Shown here: one piece after another, positions 37,368 through 49,007 of the stretch
How the letters are laid out: every line of letters begins with the position of its first letter
Numbering within the stretch: position 1 is the first letter of the stretch
Assembly: GCA_021773435.1 (NCBI GenBank)
Contig: JAJFKC010000016.1
Coordinates: 1-64,000 of the forward strand
Direction of reading: 5' to 3'
Length of the DNA: 64,000 nucleotides
Origin: Porticoccaceae bacterium
Lineage (GTDB): Bacteria > Pseudomonadota > Gammaproteobacteria > Pseudomonadales > Porticoccaceae
The notes under the pieces: model-generated
Database searches by the model: none
Seen by the model: only the letters and a program-made list of their open reading frames with translations
What the model was told of the DNA's origin: nothing
Translations under genes and position numbers: made by a program

Positions 37368-38114
37368 TTACCGTAGATGCTTACCCGGTGCAGGGCCAGT
37401 GTATAAGCTCTTAGACAGATATTCGATTGGCCAGGTAATTTTGGATTCAACATGGCTATGTAATATATCAAGAAATTCAGTGCGATCAATCATCACCGCA
37501 CCCAGCGTGAACAGATGGTCATTACCAATTTGGCAATCGATCAGCGAAAAACCGCTCAAATGTAATGCCTTAGCCAAATGAGCGAGAGCGATTTTGGATG
37601 TGTCAGGACGCCAGCTAAACATCGATTCACCACAAAATACGCCCCCAGCCGCAATGCCATACAAGCCGCCGGCAAGTTGTCCGCCCATCCAGCATTCCAC
37701 TGAATGGGCAATCCCCCGCTCAAATAGCTCGGTATAGGCGCTGATCATCGCCTCGGTAATCCAGGTGCCGTCAGCGGTATTACGCTTAGCAGCGCAGGCG
37801 TGGATAACCGCTTCAAAGGCGCGATCAGTACTGACTTCGTAACGGCCTGCCCGCAATGTTTTGCGCAGACTTTTTGAGATGTGCAAGTGATCAGGATAAA
37901 TCACCGCACGGGGATCAGGGCTCCACCAGAGCAAAGGTTGATTATGCTCGTACCAGGGAAATATGCCTGCTCGATAAGCCTTTATCAGTGTATCGGGACG
38001 CAGATTACCTCCTGCGGCTAACAGGCCATTGGGTTCAGAACAGGCTAGATTTGGATCGGGAAATGTCACTTGATCCGGAGCCAGTATCATCAAGTCTTCG
38101 AGTTCGGTACTCAT
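37368..38114 (-). CDS. aat: Leucyl/phenylalanyl-tRNA-protein transferase
   Basis: Aat adds Leu or Phe to proteins with N-terminal Arg or Lys, making them targets of ClpS-ClpAP. The 248-residue protein shows FPDPNLACSEPNGLLAAGG, the pocket motif GIFPWYEHNQPLLWWSPDPR and SVECWMGGQLAGGLYGIAAG. It is the first gene of the aat-bpt pair. Confidence 0.97.
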   Translation of the reverse strand: MSTELEDLMILAPDQVTFPDPNLACSEPNGLLAAGGNLRPDTLIKAYRAGIFPWYEHNQPLLWWSPDPRAVIYPDHLHISKSLRKTLRAGRYEVSTDRAFEAVIHACAAKRNTADGTWITEAMISAYTELFERGIAHSVECWMGGQLAGGLYGIAAGGVFCGESMFSWRPDTSKIALAHLAKALHLSGFSLIDCQIGNDHLFTLGAVMIDRTEFLDILHSHVESKITWPIEYLSKSLYTGPAPGKHLR

Positions 38115-38208
38115 TAGGGTCAGTTGACGCGATCCTGTTAAGACATGCTAGTTAAGGCACTCTAATCCCAGGAATCCAGGGCCGAAAATCTATTCGAGAT
38201 CGTCAGAT

Positions 38209-39532
<1,324 letters not shown>

Positions 39533-41917
39533 ATGGTCGCAACGAAATCGTCTGGTAAAACAAAAGCTGGCGCTAATAAAAAGGCAGTTCCTCAAGAGCG
39601 CGCTGTTGCGACTTGGCGACAGCATTTGTTGCGACGGGAGGGTGCTTTGATTGGCTGGTTGGCTATAAGCGCTTATCTGCTGATCGCCCTGAGTACCTAT
39701 TCTCGGGATGACCCAAGCTTCTCCTATGCCGGTTCCGGCGGCTCCGTGCATAACGCCGCTGGAGTGGCTGGTGCCTGGTTGGCCGATGTGCTGTTTTCTG
39801 TGGCCGGTTGGTTAGCGTTTTTAATTCCCCTGCTATTAATCATGCGCGCCTGGAATGTCTTTCAGGAGCGTAAAGTGGCAGATACTGGGTTTGATTGGGT
39901 CACATTCAGTCTGCGCAGTGTTGGTCTGTTGTTGGTGATGACGACAGCAACAGCCCTTGCCGAAATACATCACGGCGGTGGTGCTTCGTTATTACCCAAC
40001 GGCGTTGGCGGCATACTTGGGGCGGCGGTGGGTGCGGCGGCCGCTTCAATATTTAGCTATGTGGGCAGTACGCTGATATTGCTGGCTATATTTTTGTTCG
40101 GTGTGACGGTTTTTACCGATCTGTCCTGGCTCAACGTGATGGATAAAGCTGGTCGAATCTCGCTGCTAGTTTTTGAGTTTTGCCGTTCAAAAATCATTGT
40201 GTACCGAACCCAGCGCAAAGAACAGGAAATCTCTGAAGAAGCTATCGATGTCCGTAAGCAAGTGGTTGAGAGAAAATCTCGAACTCTCGCTGATCGGAAA
40301 GAGCCTGTCATCAAGAAACCCGAAATTGCCAAAGTCAGCAGCGTAAGGGTGGAGCAAGAGCGACAGGAACCCTTGTTTAAAGAACCTTGTGCCAGCGAAT
40401 TACCGCCCTTGAATTTACTCGACCGCAGCAGCGGAGGCAGTGATAAGGGCTATTCAAAAGAATCTCTCGAGGCGATGTCGAGGCTATTGGAGCTAAAACT
40501 TCAGGACTTTGGCATCAGCGTTGAGGTGGTCGAAGTATTACCCGGCCCCGTGATCACTCGTTTTGAGGTTCAGCCCGCGCCGGGTATAAAAGTCAGTCGC
40601 ATCAGCAATTTAGCCAAAGACTTGGCCCGCTCTTTAGCGGTGGTTAGTGTTCGGGTGGTGGAGGTGATACCAGGTAAATCAGTTATTGGCATTGAAATCC
40701 CCAATGAACATAGAGAGATGGTGCATCTGGGCGATGTGCTTGCCAGCCCCGAATATGATGAGGCGAAATCCGTCCTGTCGCTGGCATTGGGTCACGATAT
40801 TTCCGGCCAACCGGTGATTGCCGATCTGGGCAAAATGCCGCATTTGCTGGTGGCAGGTACCACCGGCTCGGGAAAATCTGTGGGTATCAACGTGATGCTA
40901 CTGAGCTTGTTATTCAAAGCTTCACCCGAGGATGTTCGTCTGATTCTGGTCGATCCAAAAATGCTTGAATTAGCGGTTTACGACGATATTCCCCATTTGC
41001 TGACGCCGGTTATCACCGATATGAAAGACGCCGCCAGCGGCTTGCGCTGGTGTGTCGGTGAAATGGAGCGTCGCTATAAGCTTATGGCGACACTCGGTGT
41101 TAGAAATCTGGCGGGATACAATCGCAAAGTACTTGAAGCCAGCGAGGCAGATGAGCCTCTATTGGATCCATTCTGGCAGGTCGACCCCCTGACTGTGGTC
41201 GATGGCGAATACCAACCGGGAACAGCCCCAGAGTTAACCAAGTTGCCCAACATTGTGGTGGTGATTGATGAGTTCGCCGACATGATGATGATTGTCGGTA
41301 AAAAGGTTGAGCAGCTAATTGCTCGAATCGCCCAGAAAGCGCGGGCCGCTGGGATACATTTGATTCTGGCCACGCAACGTCCGTCGGTCGATGTGATTAC
41401 TGGCTTGATCAAGGCCAATGTGCCGACCCGAATGGCTTTTCAGGTATCATCGAAAATTGATTCTCGCACGATTCTCGACCAGGGCGGTGCCGAGCAATTG
41501 CTTGGTCATGGCGATATGCTTTATCTGCCTGCGGGTAGTGGTGTGCCGGTGCGTGTCCATGGCGCATTTGTCGATGACCACGAAGTACACAAGGTGGTGG
41601 CTGAGCTAAAAGAGCGCGGTGCGCCAGATTATCTCGATGAAATTACCGACGAACAGGTGACTGCCGATATTGCCGTGGCGGGTTACAGTGGTGAAGAAGC
41701 TTCCGACCAGGACAGCGAAAGTGATGTCCTTTATGACGAAGCCGTCAATTATGTAATCGAAAGTCGCCGGGCCTCTATTTCGTCTGTGCAACGAAAACTG
41801 CGGGTCGGCTATAACCGAGCCGCACGTTTAATTGAGGCGATGGAAGCGGCGGGGGTGGTCAGCGAAATGAGCGGCAACGGCAGTCGGGAAGTGCTGGTGC
41901 CTAATCGAAGTGCTTAG
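39533..41917 (+). CDS. ftsK: DNA translocase FtsK
   Basis: FtsK couples division to chromosome segregation and activates XerCD at dif. The 794-residue protein has four N-terminal membrane helices (to about residue 200), a short linker, the RecA-type motor with AGTTGSGKS near 445, [13 protein letters not shown], and the C-terminal gamma domain ([20 protein letters not shown]) that reads KOPS sites. The linker is much shorter than in E. coli. ATG 39533 is preferred to a TTG at 39524; neither has a good ribosome binding site. Confidence 0.95.
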   Translation: MVATKSSGKTKAGANKKAVPQERAVATWRQHLLRREGALIGWLAISAYLLIALSTYSRDDPSFSYAGSGGSVHNAAGVAGAWLADVLFSVAGWLAFLIPLLLIMRAWNVFQERKVADTGFDWVTFSLRSVGLLLVMTTATALAEIHHGGGASLLPNGVGGILGAAVGAAAASIFSYVGSTLILLAIFLFGVTVFTDLSWLNVMDKAGRISLLVFEFCRSKIIVYRTQRKEQEISEEAIDVRKQVVERKSRTLADRKEPVIKKPEIAKVSSVRVEQERQEPLFKEPCASELPPLNLLDRSSGGSDKGYSKESLEAMSRLLELKLQDFGISVEVVEVLPGPVITRFEVQPAPGIKVSRISNLAKDLARSLAVVSVRVVEVIPGKSVIGIEIPNEHREMVHLGDVLASPEYDEAKSVLSLALGHDISGQPVIADLGKMPHLLVAGTTGSGKSVGINVMLLSLLFKASPEDVRLILVDPKMLELAVYDDIPHLLTPVITDMKDAASGLRWCVGEMERRYKLMATLGVRNLAGYNRKVLEASEADEPLLDPFWQVDPLTVVDGEYQPGTAPELTKLPNIVVVIDEFADMMMIVGKKVEQLIARIAQKARAAGIHLILATQRPSVDVITGLIKANVPTRMAFQVSSKIDSRTILDQGGAEQLLGHGDMLYLPAGSGVPVRVHGAFVDDHEVHKVVAELKERGAPDYLDEITDEQVTADIAVAGYSGEEASDQDSESDVLYDEAVNYVIESRRASISSVQRKLRVGYNRAARLIEAMEAAGVVSEMSGNGSREVLVPNRSA

Positions 41918-41942
41918 AGAAGTGCTTATCAAAGTACTTACT
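41907..41942. repeat. 12-nt tandem repeat across the ftsK stop
   Basis: Three 12-nt units (GAAGTGCTTAGA, GAAGTGCTTATC, AAAGTACTTACT) repeat the last codons of ftsK in the same reading frame beyond its stop codon. Confidence 0.7.
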
Positions 41943-41966
41943 AAAAAAGCCTGGCAGCAGCTGTTA

Positions 41967-42797
41967 ATGATTAAGCCTTTATTTTTAGCGATATTGTTTT
42001 GTAATATTGGTCTGGCCCCGGCGTTGGCGGATGAGAGTGCTTATCCAACGGAAGCCTTAATCGATGCGGGCGCCCGTACTGTGGAAAACAGCACTTTAAA
42101 AAATAGCACTTTAAAAAATAGCACGGTGGAAAATAGCACGGCGGAAAAGAGCCCCACCGAAACAAATCTCGTAGAAGCGAATCTACGAGAGCCAAAGGTC
42201 GCAGATAATACAGCCGCGCGAGAATTAAAAAAACGTCTGGCAGCTATAACCAGTATCAGCGCTGATTTTCGCCAGCAATTATATTCGGCCGATGATTATC
42301 TGATTCAGGACAGTCAGGGTCGTATGCAGGTTTCCGCACCGGGCAAGATCAGCTGGGTGATCGATGCGCCCATGGAGCAATGGCTTATCTCCGATGGCAC
42401 GACACTCTGGCTTTACGATCCCGACCTTGAACAGGTCATCATCAAGCCCTTCGATCAGGATATCGCAGCGGCGCCAGCATTGTTATTAAGTGGCAGCGTT
42501 AGCGAATTATCAGAGGTGTTTGATGTTAGCGAAGTTGTTGCAGCCGAAAACTCGGCTGCTCAATCACCCACAACTAGCATTCGTCGGTTTAAGTTAAGCC
42601 CCCGCGATAACCAGACTTTGTACGAGTATCTGACCTTCGACTTTGAAGCATTCAAGCCCGTCGCGATTGTGATAGCCGACTCGCTTGACCAGCGTACCCT
42701 CATTACGTTTAGTAATGTATTGATCAATGAAACGGTTGATCCCAGCGTCTATTCATTTACGCCGCCACCCGGGACCGATGTGATTCGCAGCGAGTAA
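41967..42797 (+). CDS. lolA: Outer-membrane lipoprotein carrier protein LolA
   Basis: LolA carries lipoproteins across the periplasm from LolCDE to LolB. From the ATG at 41967 it has a signal peptide (MIKPLFLAILFCNIGLAPALA) cut before DES. The domain follows: ITSISADFRQQL, GKISWVIDAPMEQWLISDG, LWLYDPDLEQV. An insertion of about 40 residues after the signal peptide, built from five in-frame 15-nt repeats (VENST/LKNST type) and a further pair (NLVEA, NLREP), is unusual for LolA. A GTG at 41910 would extend the frame into ftsK. Confidence 0.93.
   Translation: MIKPLFLAILFCNIGLAPALADESAYPTEALIDAGARTVENSTLKNSTLKNSTVENSTAEKSPTETNLVEANLREPKVADNTAARELKKRLAAITSISADFRQQLYSADDYLIQDSQGRMQVSAPGKISWVIDAPMEQWLISDGTTLWLYDPDLEQVIIKPFDQDIAAAPALLLSGSVSELSEVFDVSEVVAAENSAAQSPTTSIRRFKLSPRDNQTLYEYLTFDFEAFKPVAIVIADSLDQRTLITFSNVLINETVDPSVYSFTPPPGTDVIRSE
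42081..42155 (+). repeat. Five-copy 15-nt repeat inside lolA
   Basis: Five in-frame units encode VENST, LKNST, LKNST, VENST, AEKSP. Copies two and three differ by one base. A second, two-copy 15-nt duplication follows at 42165-42194 (NLVEA, NLREP). Confidence 0.85.
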
Positions 42798-42803
42798 GGT
42801 GCA

Positions 42804-44255
42804 ATGACCGAGTCGTTATTTAAGCCGAATATATATCAGCCCCTGGCGGCCAGGATGCGGCCCAACAACGTTGATGAATTTGTTGGACAAAGTCATTTGC
42901 TGGGTGAGGGCAGGCCTCTACGGCAGGCGATATTGTCTGGTGATTTGCATTCGATGGTGTTCTGGGGGCCACCGGGGGTGGGTAAGACTACACTGGCAAA
43001 AATGATTGCGCACACCGCCCAGGCTAATTTTATCGCTATTTCGGCAGTGCTGTCCGGCGTCAAAGATATTCGTCAGGCCGTTGCCGAAGCTGAGGAGCAG
43101 CGGGATGTTCGAGGTCTAAAAACCATATTATTTGTTGATGAAGTGCATCGATTTAACAAATCCCAGCAGGATGCATTTCTGCCCTATGTGGAAAACGGCA
43201 CGGTTATTTTAATTGGCGCCACCACAGAAAACCCTTCTTTTGAGCTTAACAATGCTTTGCTGTCACGTTGCCGGGTCTATGTGCTGCAGCCGTTACTCGA
43301 TGATCAACTCACCTCCGTGCTGAGCCGCGCTCTCAATGACGCAGAACGAGGCCTTGGTGGGCGTTATGCCATAACCGATGATGCCAAAGAGCTGTTAATT
43401 GGCGCTGCCGATGGCGATGCCCGCAAAGTGCTCAACCTGCTTGAGATCGCAGCGGATTTATTGGCCCCCGAAACTAAAGTCACTGATGGGCGGGATCAAA
43501 CCGATGGTGAGCCGGGCGTTGCGCCGTCTCTGATTGAACAATCGCTGATCGAGCAGGTATTGGTTAGCAGTCACCGACGCTTTGATAAAGGCGGGGAATA
43601 TTTTTACGACCAGATTTCGGCCCTGCATAAATCAGTGCGCGGGTCGTCGCCAGATGCGGCACTATACTGGATGGTGCGCATGCTCGATGGCGGTTGCGAC
43701 CCACTCTATATCGCTCGCCGAGTGCTGCGTATGGCCAGTGAGGATGTCGGCAATGCCGACCCACGCGCCCTGCGGATCGCTTTAGATGCCTGGCAGGTAC
43801 AGGAACGACTGGGCAGCCCGGAAGGCGAATTGGCCATCGCCCAGGCGGTGGTCTATATGGCGGTGGCACCAAAAAGCAATGCGGTTTACAAAGCCTTTGG
43901 CGCGGCCAACAAAGATGTAAAATCCACGTCCAGCCTTGACGTGCCCCTACATTTGCGCAATGCACCAACCAAACTAATGAAGGAGCTCGATTATGGTGCT
44001 GACTACCGTTACGCCCATAATGAAGAGGGCGGCTTTGCGCCGGGCGAAAATTATCTCCCCGAACAAATTAAAGATCAGCAATATTATTTTCCGGTCGAAC
44101 GGGGCATGGAGATTCAGATAGCAGAAAAATTGCGTCAACTGCGCGAGCGGAATGCGAGTAGTAATGAGCAGCGCTATGGGGCGGATTATTCGGTAGATGG
44201 TTCAGTAGATCGTTCATCAGACGATTCATTAGACAAGCCCGTAAAGGCGTCCTGA
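42804..44255 (+). CDS. rarA: Replication-associated recombination protein A
   Basis: RarA (MgsA) is an AAA ATPase of the clamp-loader type acting at stalled forks. The 483-residue protein shows Walker A GPPGVGKTT near residue 56, Walker B ILFVDEVHRFNKSQQD, sensor motif GATTENPSFELNNALLSRC, and ASEDVGNADPRAL. The C-terminal tail has a four-unit in-frame 12-nt repeat (SVDG, SVDR, SSDD, SLDK) not usual in the family. It lies 6 bases after lolA and 2 before crcB. Confidence 0.96.
   Translation: MTESLFKPNIYQPLAARMRPNNVDEFVGQSHLLGEGRPLRQAILSGDLHSMVFWGPPGVGKTTLAKMIAHTAQANFIAISAVLSGVKDIRQAVAEAEEQRDVRGLKTILFVDEVHRFNKSQQDAFLPYVENGTVILIGATTENPSFELNNALLSRCRVYVLQPLLDDQLTSVLSRALNDAERGLGGRYAITDDAKELLIGAADGDARKVLNLLEIAADLLAPETKVTDGRDQTDGEPGVAPSLIEQSLIEQVLVSSHRRFDKGGEYFYDQISALHKSVRGSSPDAALYWMVRMLDGGCDPLYIARRVLRMASEDVGNADPRALRIALDAWQVQERLGSPEGELAIAQAVVYMAVAPKSNAVYKAFGAANKDVKSTSSLDVPLHLRNAPTKLMKELDYGADYRYAHNEEGGFAPGENYLPEQIKDQQYYFPVERGMEIQIAEKLRQLRERNASSNEQRYGADYSVDGSVDRSSDDSLDKPVKAS
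44189..44236 (+). repeat. 12-nt tandem repeat at the end of rarA
   Basis: Four units (TTCGGTAGATGG, TTCAGTAGATCG, TTCATCAGACGA, TTCATTAGACAA) encode a Ser/Asp-rich tail directly before the rarA stop. Confidence 0.7.
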
Positions 44256-44257
44256 TT

Positions 44258-44629
44258 TTGCAATGGCTGGCGGTGGCATTGGGCGGCACATTGGGTGCGC
44301 TGGGTCGATATGGCGTCAATGCTCTGATCTATTCCCTCGCGGGTGGGCGGCTGCCGCTGGGCACCTTGCTGGTCAATGTGCTTGGTTCGATTGCCATGGG
44401 TGTTTTTTATGTTTTGATCGTCGAGCGGCATATAATGCCGGGTCCCTGGCGAGAGTTTATAATGATTGGGTTGCTCGGTTCGTTTACTACGTTCTCGACC
44501 TTTTCTCTCGATAGCCTTGCGCTTTGGGAGGGCGGTCATGCCGCATTGGCGGTCGGCTATGTAATGCTTAGCGTCGTGTTGTGTATCGCAGGTGCATTGG
44601 CTGCGATCACCGTTACGCGGTTGTTATAG
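44258..44629 (+). CDS. crcB: Fluoride ion channel CrcB/Fluc
   Basis: Fluc channels export fluoride. The 123-residue protein has four membrane helices and the family motifs GGTLGALGRYGVNAL, GTLLVNVLGS and GSFTTFSTFSLD. The only in-frame start is TTG at 44258, two bases after the rarA stop, so translation is probably coupled. No fluoride riboswitch can precede it, since the gap is two bases. Confidence 0.93.
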   Translation: MQWLAVALGGTLGALGRYGVNALIYSLAGGRLPLGTLLVNVLGSIAMGVFYVLIVERHIMPGPWREFIMIGLLGSFTTFSTFSLDSLALWEGGHAALAVGYVMLSVVLCIAGALAAITVTRLL

Positions 44630-44684
44630 CTATTTGAAATAGCCATTAGAAAATCTAACCACCCGAAAAAATCTGTAACTTTAA

Positions 44685-45977
<1,293 letters not shown>

Positions 45978-46010
45978 TTAAGCGGGAGATATACCCGACT
46001 ATTCCGTTGA

Positions 46011-46080
46011 GATAAAGCACTTCACAATAAGGTGTTTCGCAATAAAACACTCGACGATAAATCACTCCATAATAAAGCCC
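46011..46080. repeat. 15-nt tandem repeat abutting the cysG start
   Basis: Four complete units and a partial fifth (GATAAAGCACTTCAC, AATAAGGTGTTTCGC, AATAAAACACTCGAC, GATAAATCACTCCAT, AATAAAGCCC) run up to the cysG ATG at 46082. There is no room for a normal ribosome binding site outside the repeat. Confidence 0.8.
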
Positions 46081-46081
46081 C

Positions 46082-47497
46082 ATGGATTACCTGCCACTAT
46101 TTCATAATATTCAACACCGGCCCTGTTTGGTTGTAGGCGGTGGTCAGGTTGCCCTGCGCAAGCTGCGCACCCTGCTTGAAGCCGGCGCAAGCATTACCCT
46201 GGTTGCGCCGGAAATTGATGCCGCCTTTAGTGAGCTGATTAATGAGTTCGACGACAGCGTGCTTGTGCACAGGCGTGAATTTGATCAGGCAGATTTGAAT
46301 CAGATGATGCTGGTGGTGGTCGCCACCAATGACAGGGCGTTAAACAAGACTATTTCCAACCTGGCTATAGAACAAAACATTAACGTCAACGTGGTCGATC
46401 AGCCTGAGCTATGTTCGGTTATATTCCCGGCAATTGTCGATCGATCGCCGGTGCAGGTGGCGATTAGTTCTGGGGGCGCAAGTCCGGTTCTAGCACGTTT
46501 GTTGCGTGCTCAAATTGAGGCCTTACTACCCGCCAAGCTTGGCAAAGTGGCAGAGCTGACCAGCAGCTTCCGCGAAAAAGTAAAGCAGGTAATTAAAAGC
46601 TCGACGACGCGACGGGCCTTTTGGGAGTCGGTATTGCAGGGCAATATTCCCGAGCGAATATACTCCGGTAATAGCGGTGAGGCGACGCGCTTGCTGGAAA
46701 ATAAGTTGGCCGAGCAGAGTGACGCGGAGAACAGCAGTAACCCTGACGGTGAAGGTGAAGTCTATCTGGTCGGCGGTGGGCCAGGTGATCCTGACCTGTT
46801 AACTTTTCGGGCGCTGCGCCTGATGCAGCAGGCCGATGTGGTGTTATATGACCGGCTTGTCTCCCCACAAGTGCTCGACAGAGTACGCAGAGATGCCGAG
46901 CGAATTTATGTTGGTAAAAAGGCTGGCAATCACCCGGTAAGCCAAACCAATATCAACGCCAAGTTGGTTGAGCTGGCCCGCCAGGGTAAACGAGTGCTGC
47001 GCTTAAAAGGCGGTGATCCATTTATTTTTGGGCGAGGTGGTGAAGAGATCGGGGAGCTGGCCGAGCAAGGTATACGCTTTCAGGTGGTGCCAGGTATTAC
47101 CGCTGCCTCTGGTTGTGCGAGTTACGCGGGTATACCGCTGACGCATCGGGATCACGCTCAGTCGGTGCGGTTTATCACCGGCCACAAACAGGATGATCAC
47201 CGTCATCTTGACTGGCCGAAATTGATCAACGCCAGCGAAACCCTGGTGTTTTATATGGGCCTCGCAGGGCTGGAAGATATTTGTGCTAATTTGGTCAAGC
47301 ATGGTTTAGCAGCCGATATGCCGGCAGCCCTGGTCGCCAAAGGCACCACCGAGGAACAGACAGTGCTGGTCAGCGACGTGACCTCGTTACCTGGCATCGT
47401 CAGACAAAGTGGGGTGAGAGCGCCGACCCTGTTGATTATTGGTCAGGTCGTCAGCTTGCAAGCCAAACTGGCCTGGTTTAAACAAACTGAGGAATGA
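46082..47497 (+). CDS. cysG: Siroheme synthase (trifunctional)
   Basis: CysG methylates uroporphyrinogen III twice, then dehydrogenates and ferrochelates to siroheme, the cofactor of sulfite and nitrite reductases. The 471-residue protein has the N-terminal NAD domain (CLVVGGGQVALRKLRTLLEAG) and the C-terminal methyltransferase domain (GGGPGDPDLLTFRALRLMQ, LKGGDPFIFGRGGEE, GITAASGCASYAGIPLTHRD). The leader consists of the 15-nt repeat array. Confidence 0.96.
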   Translation: MDYLPLFHNIQHRPCLVVGGGQVALRKLRTLLEAGASITLVAPEIDAAFSELINEFDDSVLVHRREFDQADLNQMMLVVVATNDRALNKTISNLAIEQNINVNVVDQPELCSVIFPAIVDRSPVQVAISSGGASPVLARLLRAQIEALLPAKLGKVAELTSSFREKVKQVIKSSTTRRAFWESVLQGNIPERIYSGNSGEATRLLENKLAEQSDAENSSNPDGEGEVYLVGGGPGDPDLLTFRALRLMQQADVVLYDRLVSPQVLDRVRRDAERIYVGKKAGNHPVSQTNINAKLVELARQGKRVLRLKGGDPFIFGRGGEEIGELAEQGIRFQVVPGITAASGCASYAGIPLTHRDHAQSVRFITGHKQDDHRHLDWPKLINASETLVFYMGLAGLEDICANLVKHGLAADMPAALVAKGTTEEQTVLVSDVTSLPGIVRQSGVRAPTLLIIGQVVSLQAKLAWFKQTEE

Positions 47498-47500
47498 TTT

Positions 47501-48862
47501 GTGACGGATACGGACGAAAGCTATGATTTTGATTTGTTTGTCATTGGCGCGGGTTCCGGTGGCGTGCGCGCTGCGCGAATGTCTGCCCAACACGGTGCAC
47601 GGGTAGCAGTCGCTGAGCAACAATATCTGGGTGGCACCTGTGTCAATGTCGGTTGCGTGCCGAAAAAACTCTTTGTTTACGCGGCTTCGTTTCATCACGA
47701 ATTTACCTCAGCGGTGGGCTTTGGTTGGCAGGTGCCACCAGCGAGCTTTGACTGGTCGGTGTTGCGGGATAATAAAAATACTGAAATAGCACGACTTAAT
47801 GGCATTTACGCAAACTTGCTCGACAATGCTGGCGTGAAGCTGTTTAGCGCCCGGGCCGTTATCGAGGGTCCTCACGAAGTGTTGGTGGATGGTCAGAAAA
47901 TCACTTGTCGATATATATTAGTCTGTACCGGGGGCCAGCCATATGTACCAGATTTCCCCGGCTCCGAACACGTCATCACTTCTGATCAGGCATTTTTTCT
48001 CGACGAGCTGCCCGAGGTCATCACGGTCGTCGGCGGTGGCTATATTAGTGTTGAATTTGCGGGCATATTTAACGGGTTGGGAGTCGAGACTCATTTGGTT
48101 TATCGAGGCCCATTATTCCTCAAGCAGTTTGACCAGGATTTGCGCAGCAATTTGGCGGAACAAATGCAGGAAAAAGGTATTCATCTGCATTTTGATACGG
48201 ACATAAACAGTATTTTAAAACAGGGCGATTCATTGGTCTCCACGCTGTCCGATGGCTCTAGCCTGGATAGCAGGCTGATTATGTATGCCACTGGTAGAAA
48301 ACCCAACGTGGAATCTCTGGGCCTTGAAAAAACTGCTGTGCGTATTGATGATCGTGGTGCAGTTGTAGTGGATGACAAGTTTCAAACCGATGAGCCGTCT
48401 ATATACGCCATTGGCGATGTAATTGGTCGGGTTGAACTAACCCCCGTGGCAATTCAGGAAGGTATGATCCTGGCCGCCAATTTGTTCGATAACGGTGATG
48501 CAATAATGGACTACGACTTTATCCCCACTGCGGTTTTTAGTCAGCCGAACCTGGGAACGGTCGGCTATACCGAACAACAGGCGCGAGAACTTTTTGGCAA
48601 GGTTGAAATTTACCGTTCTAAATTTTCGCCGCTGAAAGAGACTCTCGGTGGTGGTGCTGACAAAATTTTAATGAAGCTGATTGTCGATACGGAGACGGAC
48701 AGAGTGGTTGGATGTCATATGCTTGGCGAAGGTGCCGGGGAAATTATTCAGGGTCTGGCGGTAGCAATTAAAGCGGGTGCGACCAAAAGTGATTTTGATG
48801 CTACTGTAGGTATTCATCCATCAGCAGCGGAAGAGTTTGTGACGATGCGGGTGCCCATATAG
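47501..48862 (+). CDS. gor: Glutathione-disulfide reductase
   Basis: Gor reduces oxidised glutathione with NADPH. The 453-residue protein has the FAD motif VIGAGSGGVRAAR, the redox cysteines Cys47 and Cys52 in GGTCVNVGCVPKKL, and the C-terminal active-site histidine segment VGIHPSAAEEFVT. GTG at 47501 follows TGAGGA at proper spacing; the gap to cysG is 3 bases, so they are co-transcribed. Confidence 0.95.
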   Translation: MTDTDESYDFDLFVIGAGSGGVRAARMSAQHGARVAVAEQQYLGGTCVNVGCVPKKLFVYAASFHHEFTSAVGFGWQVPPASFDWSVLRDNKNTEIARLNGIYANLLDNAGVKLFSARAVIEGPHEVLVDGQKITCRYILVCTGGQPYVPDFPGSEHVITSDQAFFLDELPEVITVVGGGYISVEFAGIFNGLGVETHLVYRGPLFLKQFDQDLRSNLAEQMQEKGIHLHFDTDINSILKQGDSLVSTLSDGSSLDSRLIMYATGRKPNVESLGLEKTAVRIDDRGAVVVDDKFQTDEPSIYAIGDVIGRVELTPVAIQEGMILAANLFDNGDAIMDYDFIPTAVFSQPNLGTVGYTEQQARELFGKVEIYRSKFSPLKETLGGGADKILMKLIVDTETDRVVGCHMLGEGAGEIIQGLAVAIKAGATKSDFDATVGIHPSAAEEFVTMRVPI

Positions 48863-48910
48863 TTCTGGTCGATAGTCAAACAACAAACCCCACATAAGAA
48901 ATCTCAAATA

Positions 48911-48940
48911 AAAAAGGGCTGCATTTATGCAGCCCTTTTT
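48911..48940. terminator. Bidirectional rho-independent terminator
   Basis: A perfect 13-bp stem (AAAAAGGGCTGCA against TGCAGCCCTTTTT) with a four-base loop. A-run on one side and T-run on the other make it work on both strands, between the convergent gor and alcohol dehydrogenase genes. Confidence 0.95.
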
Positions 48941-49007
48941 GCCTTATTCTTCTATTCGGATATTTATTAATAGCCGAGCCTTAATGCACGACTATTAATG
49001 AACAGCT

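Noticed and set aside
43564-43968. Minus-strand open frame of 134 codons inside rarA
   Set aside because: It is antisense to a well-conserved part of rarA and has no family features.
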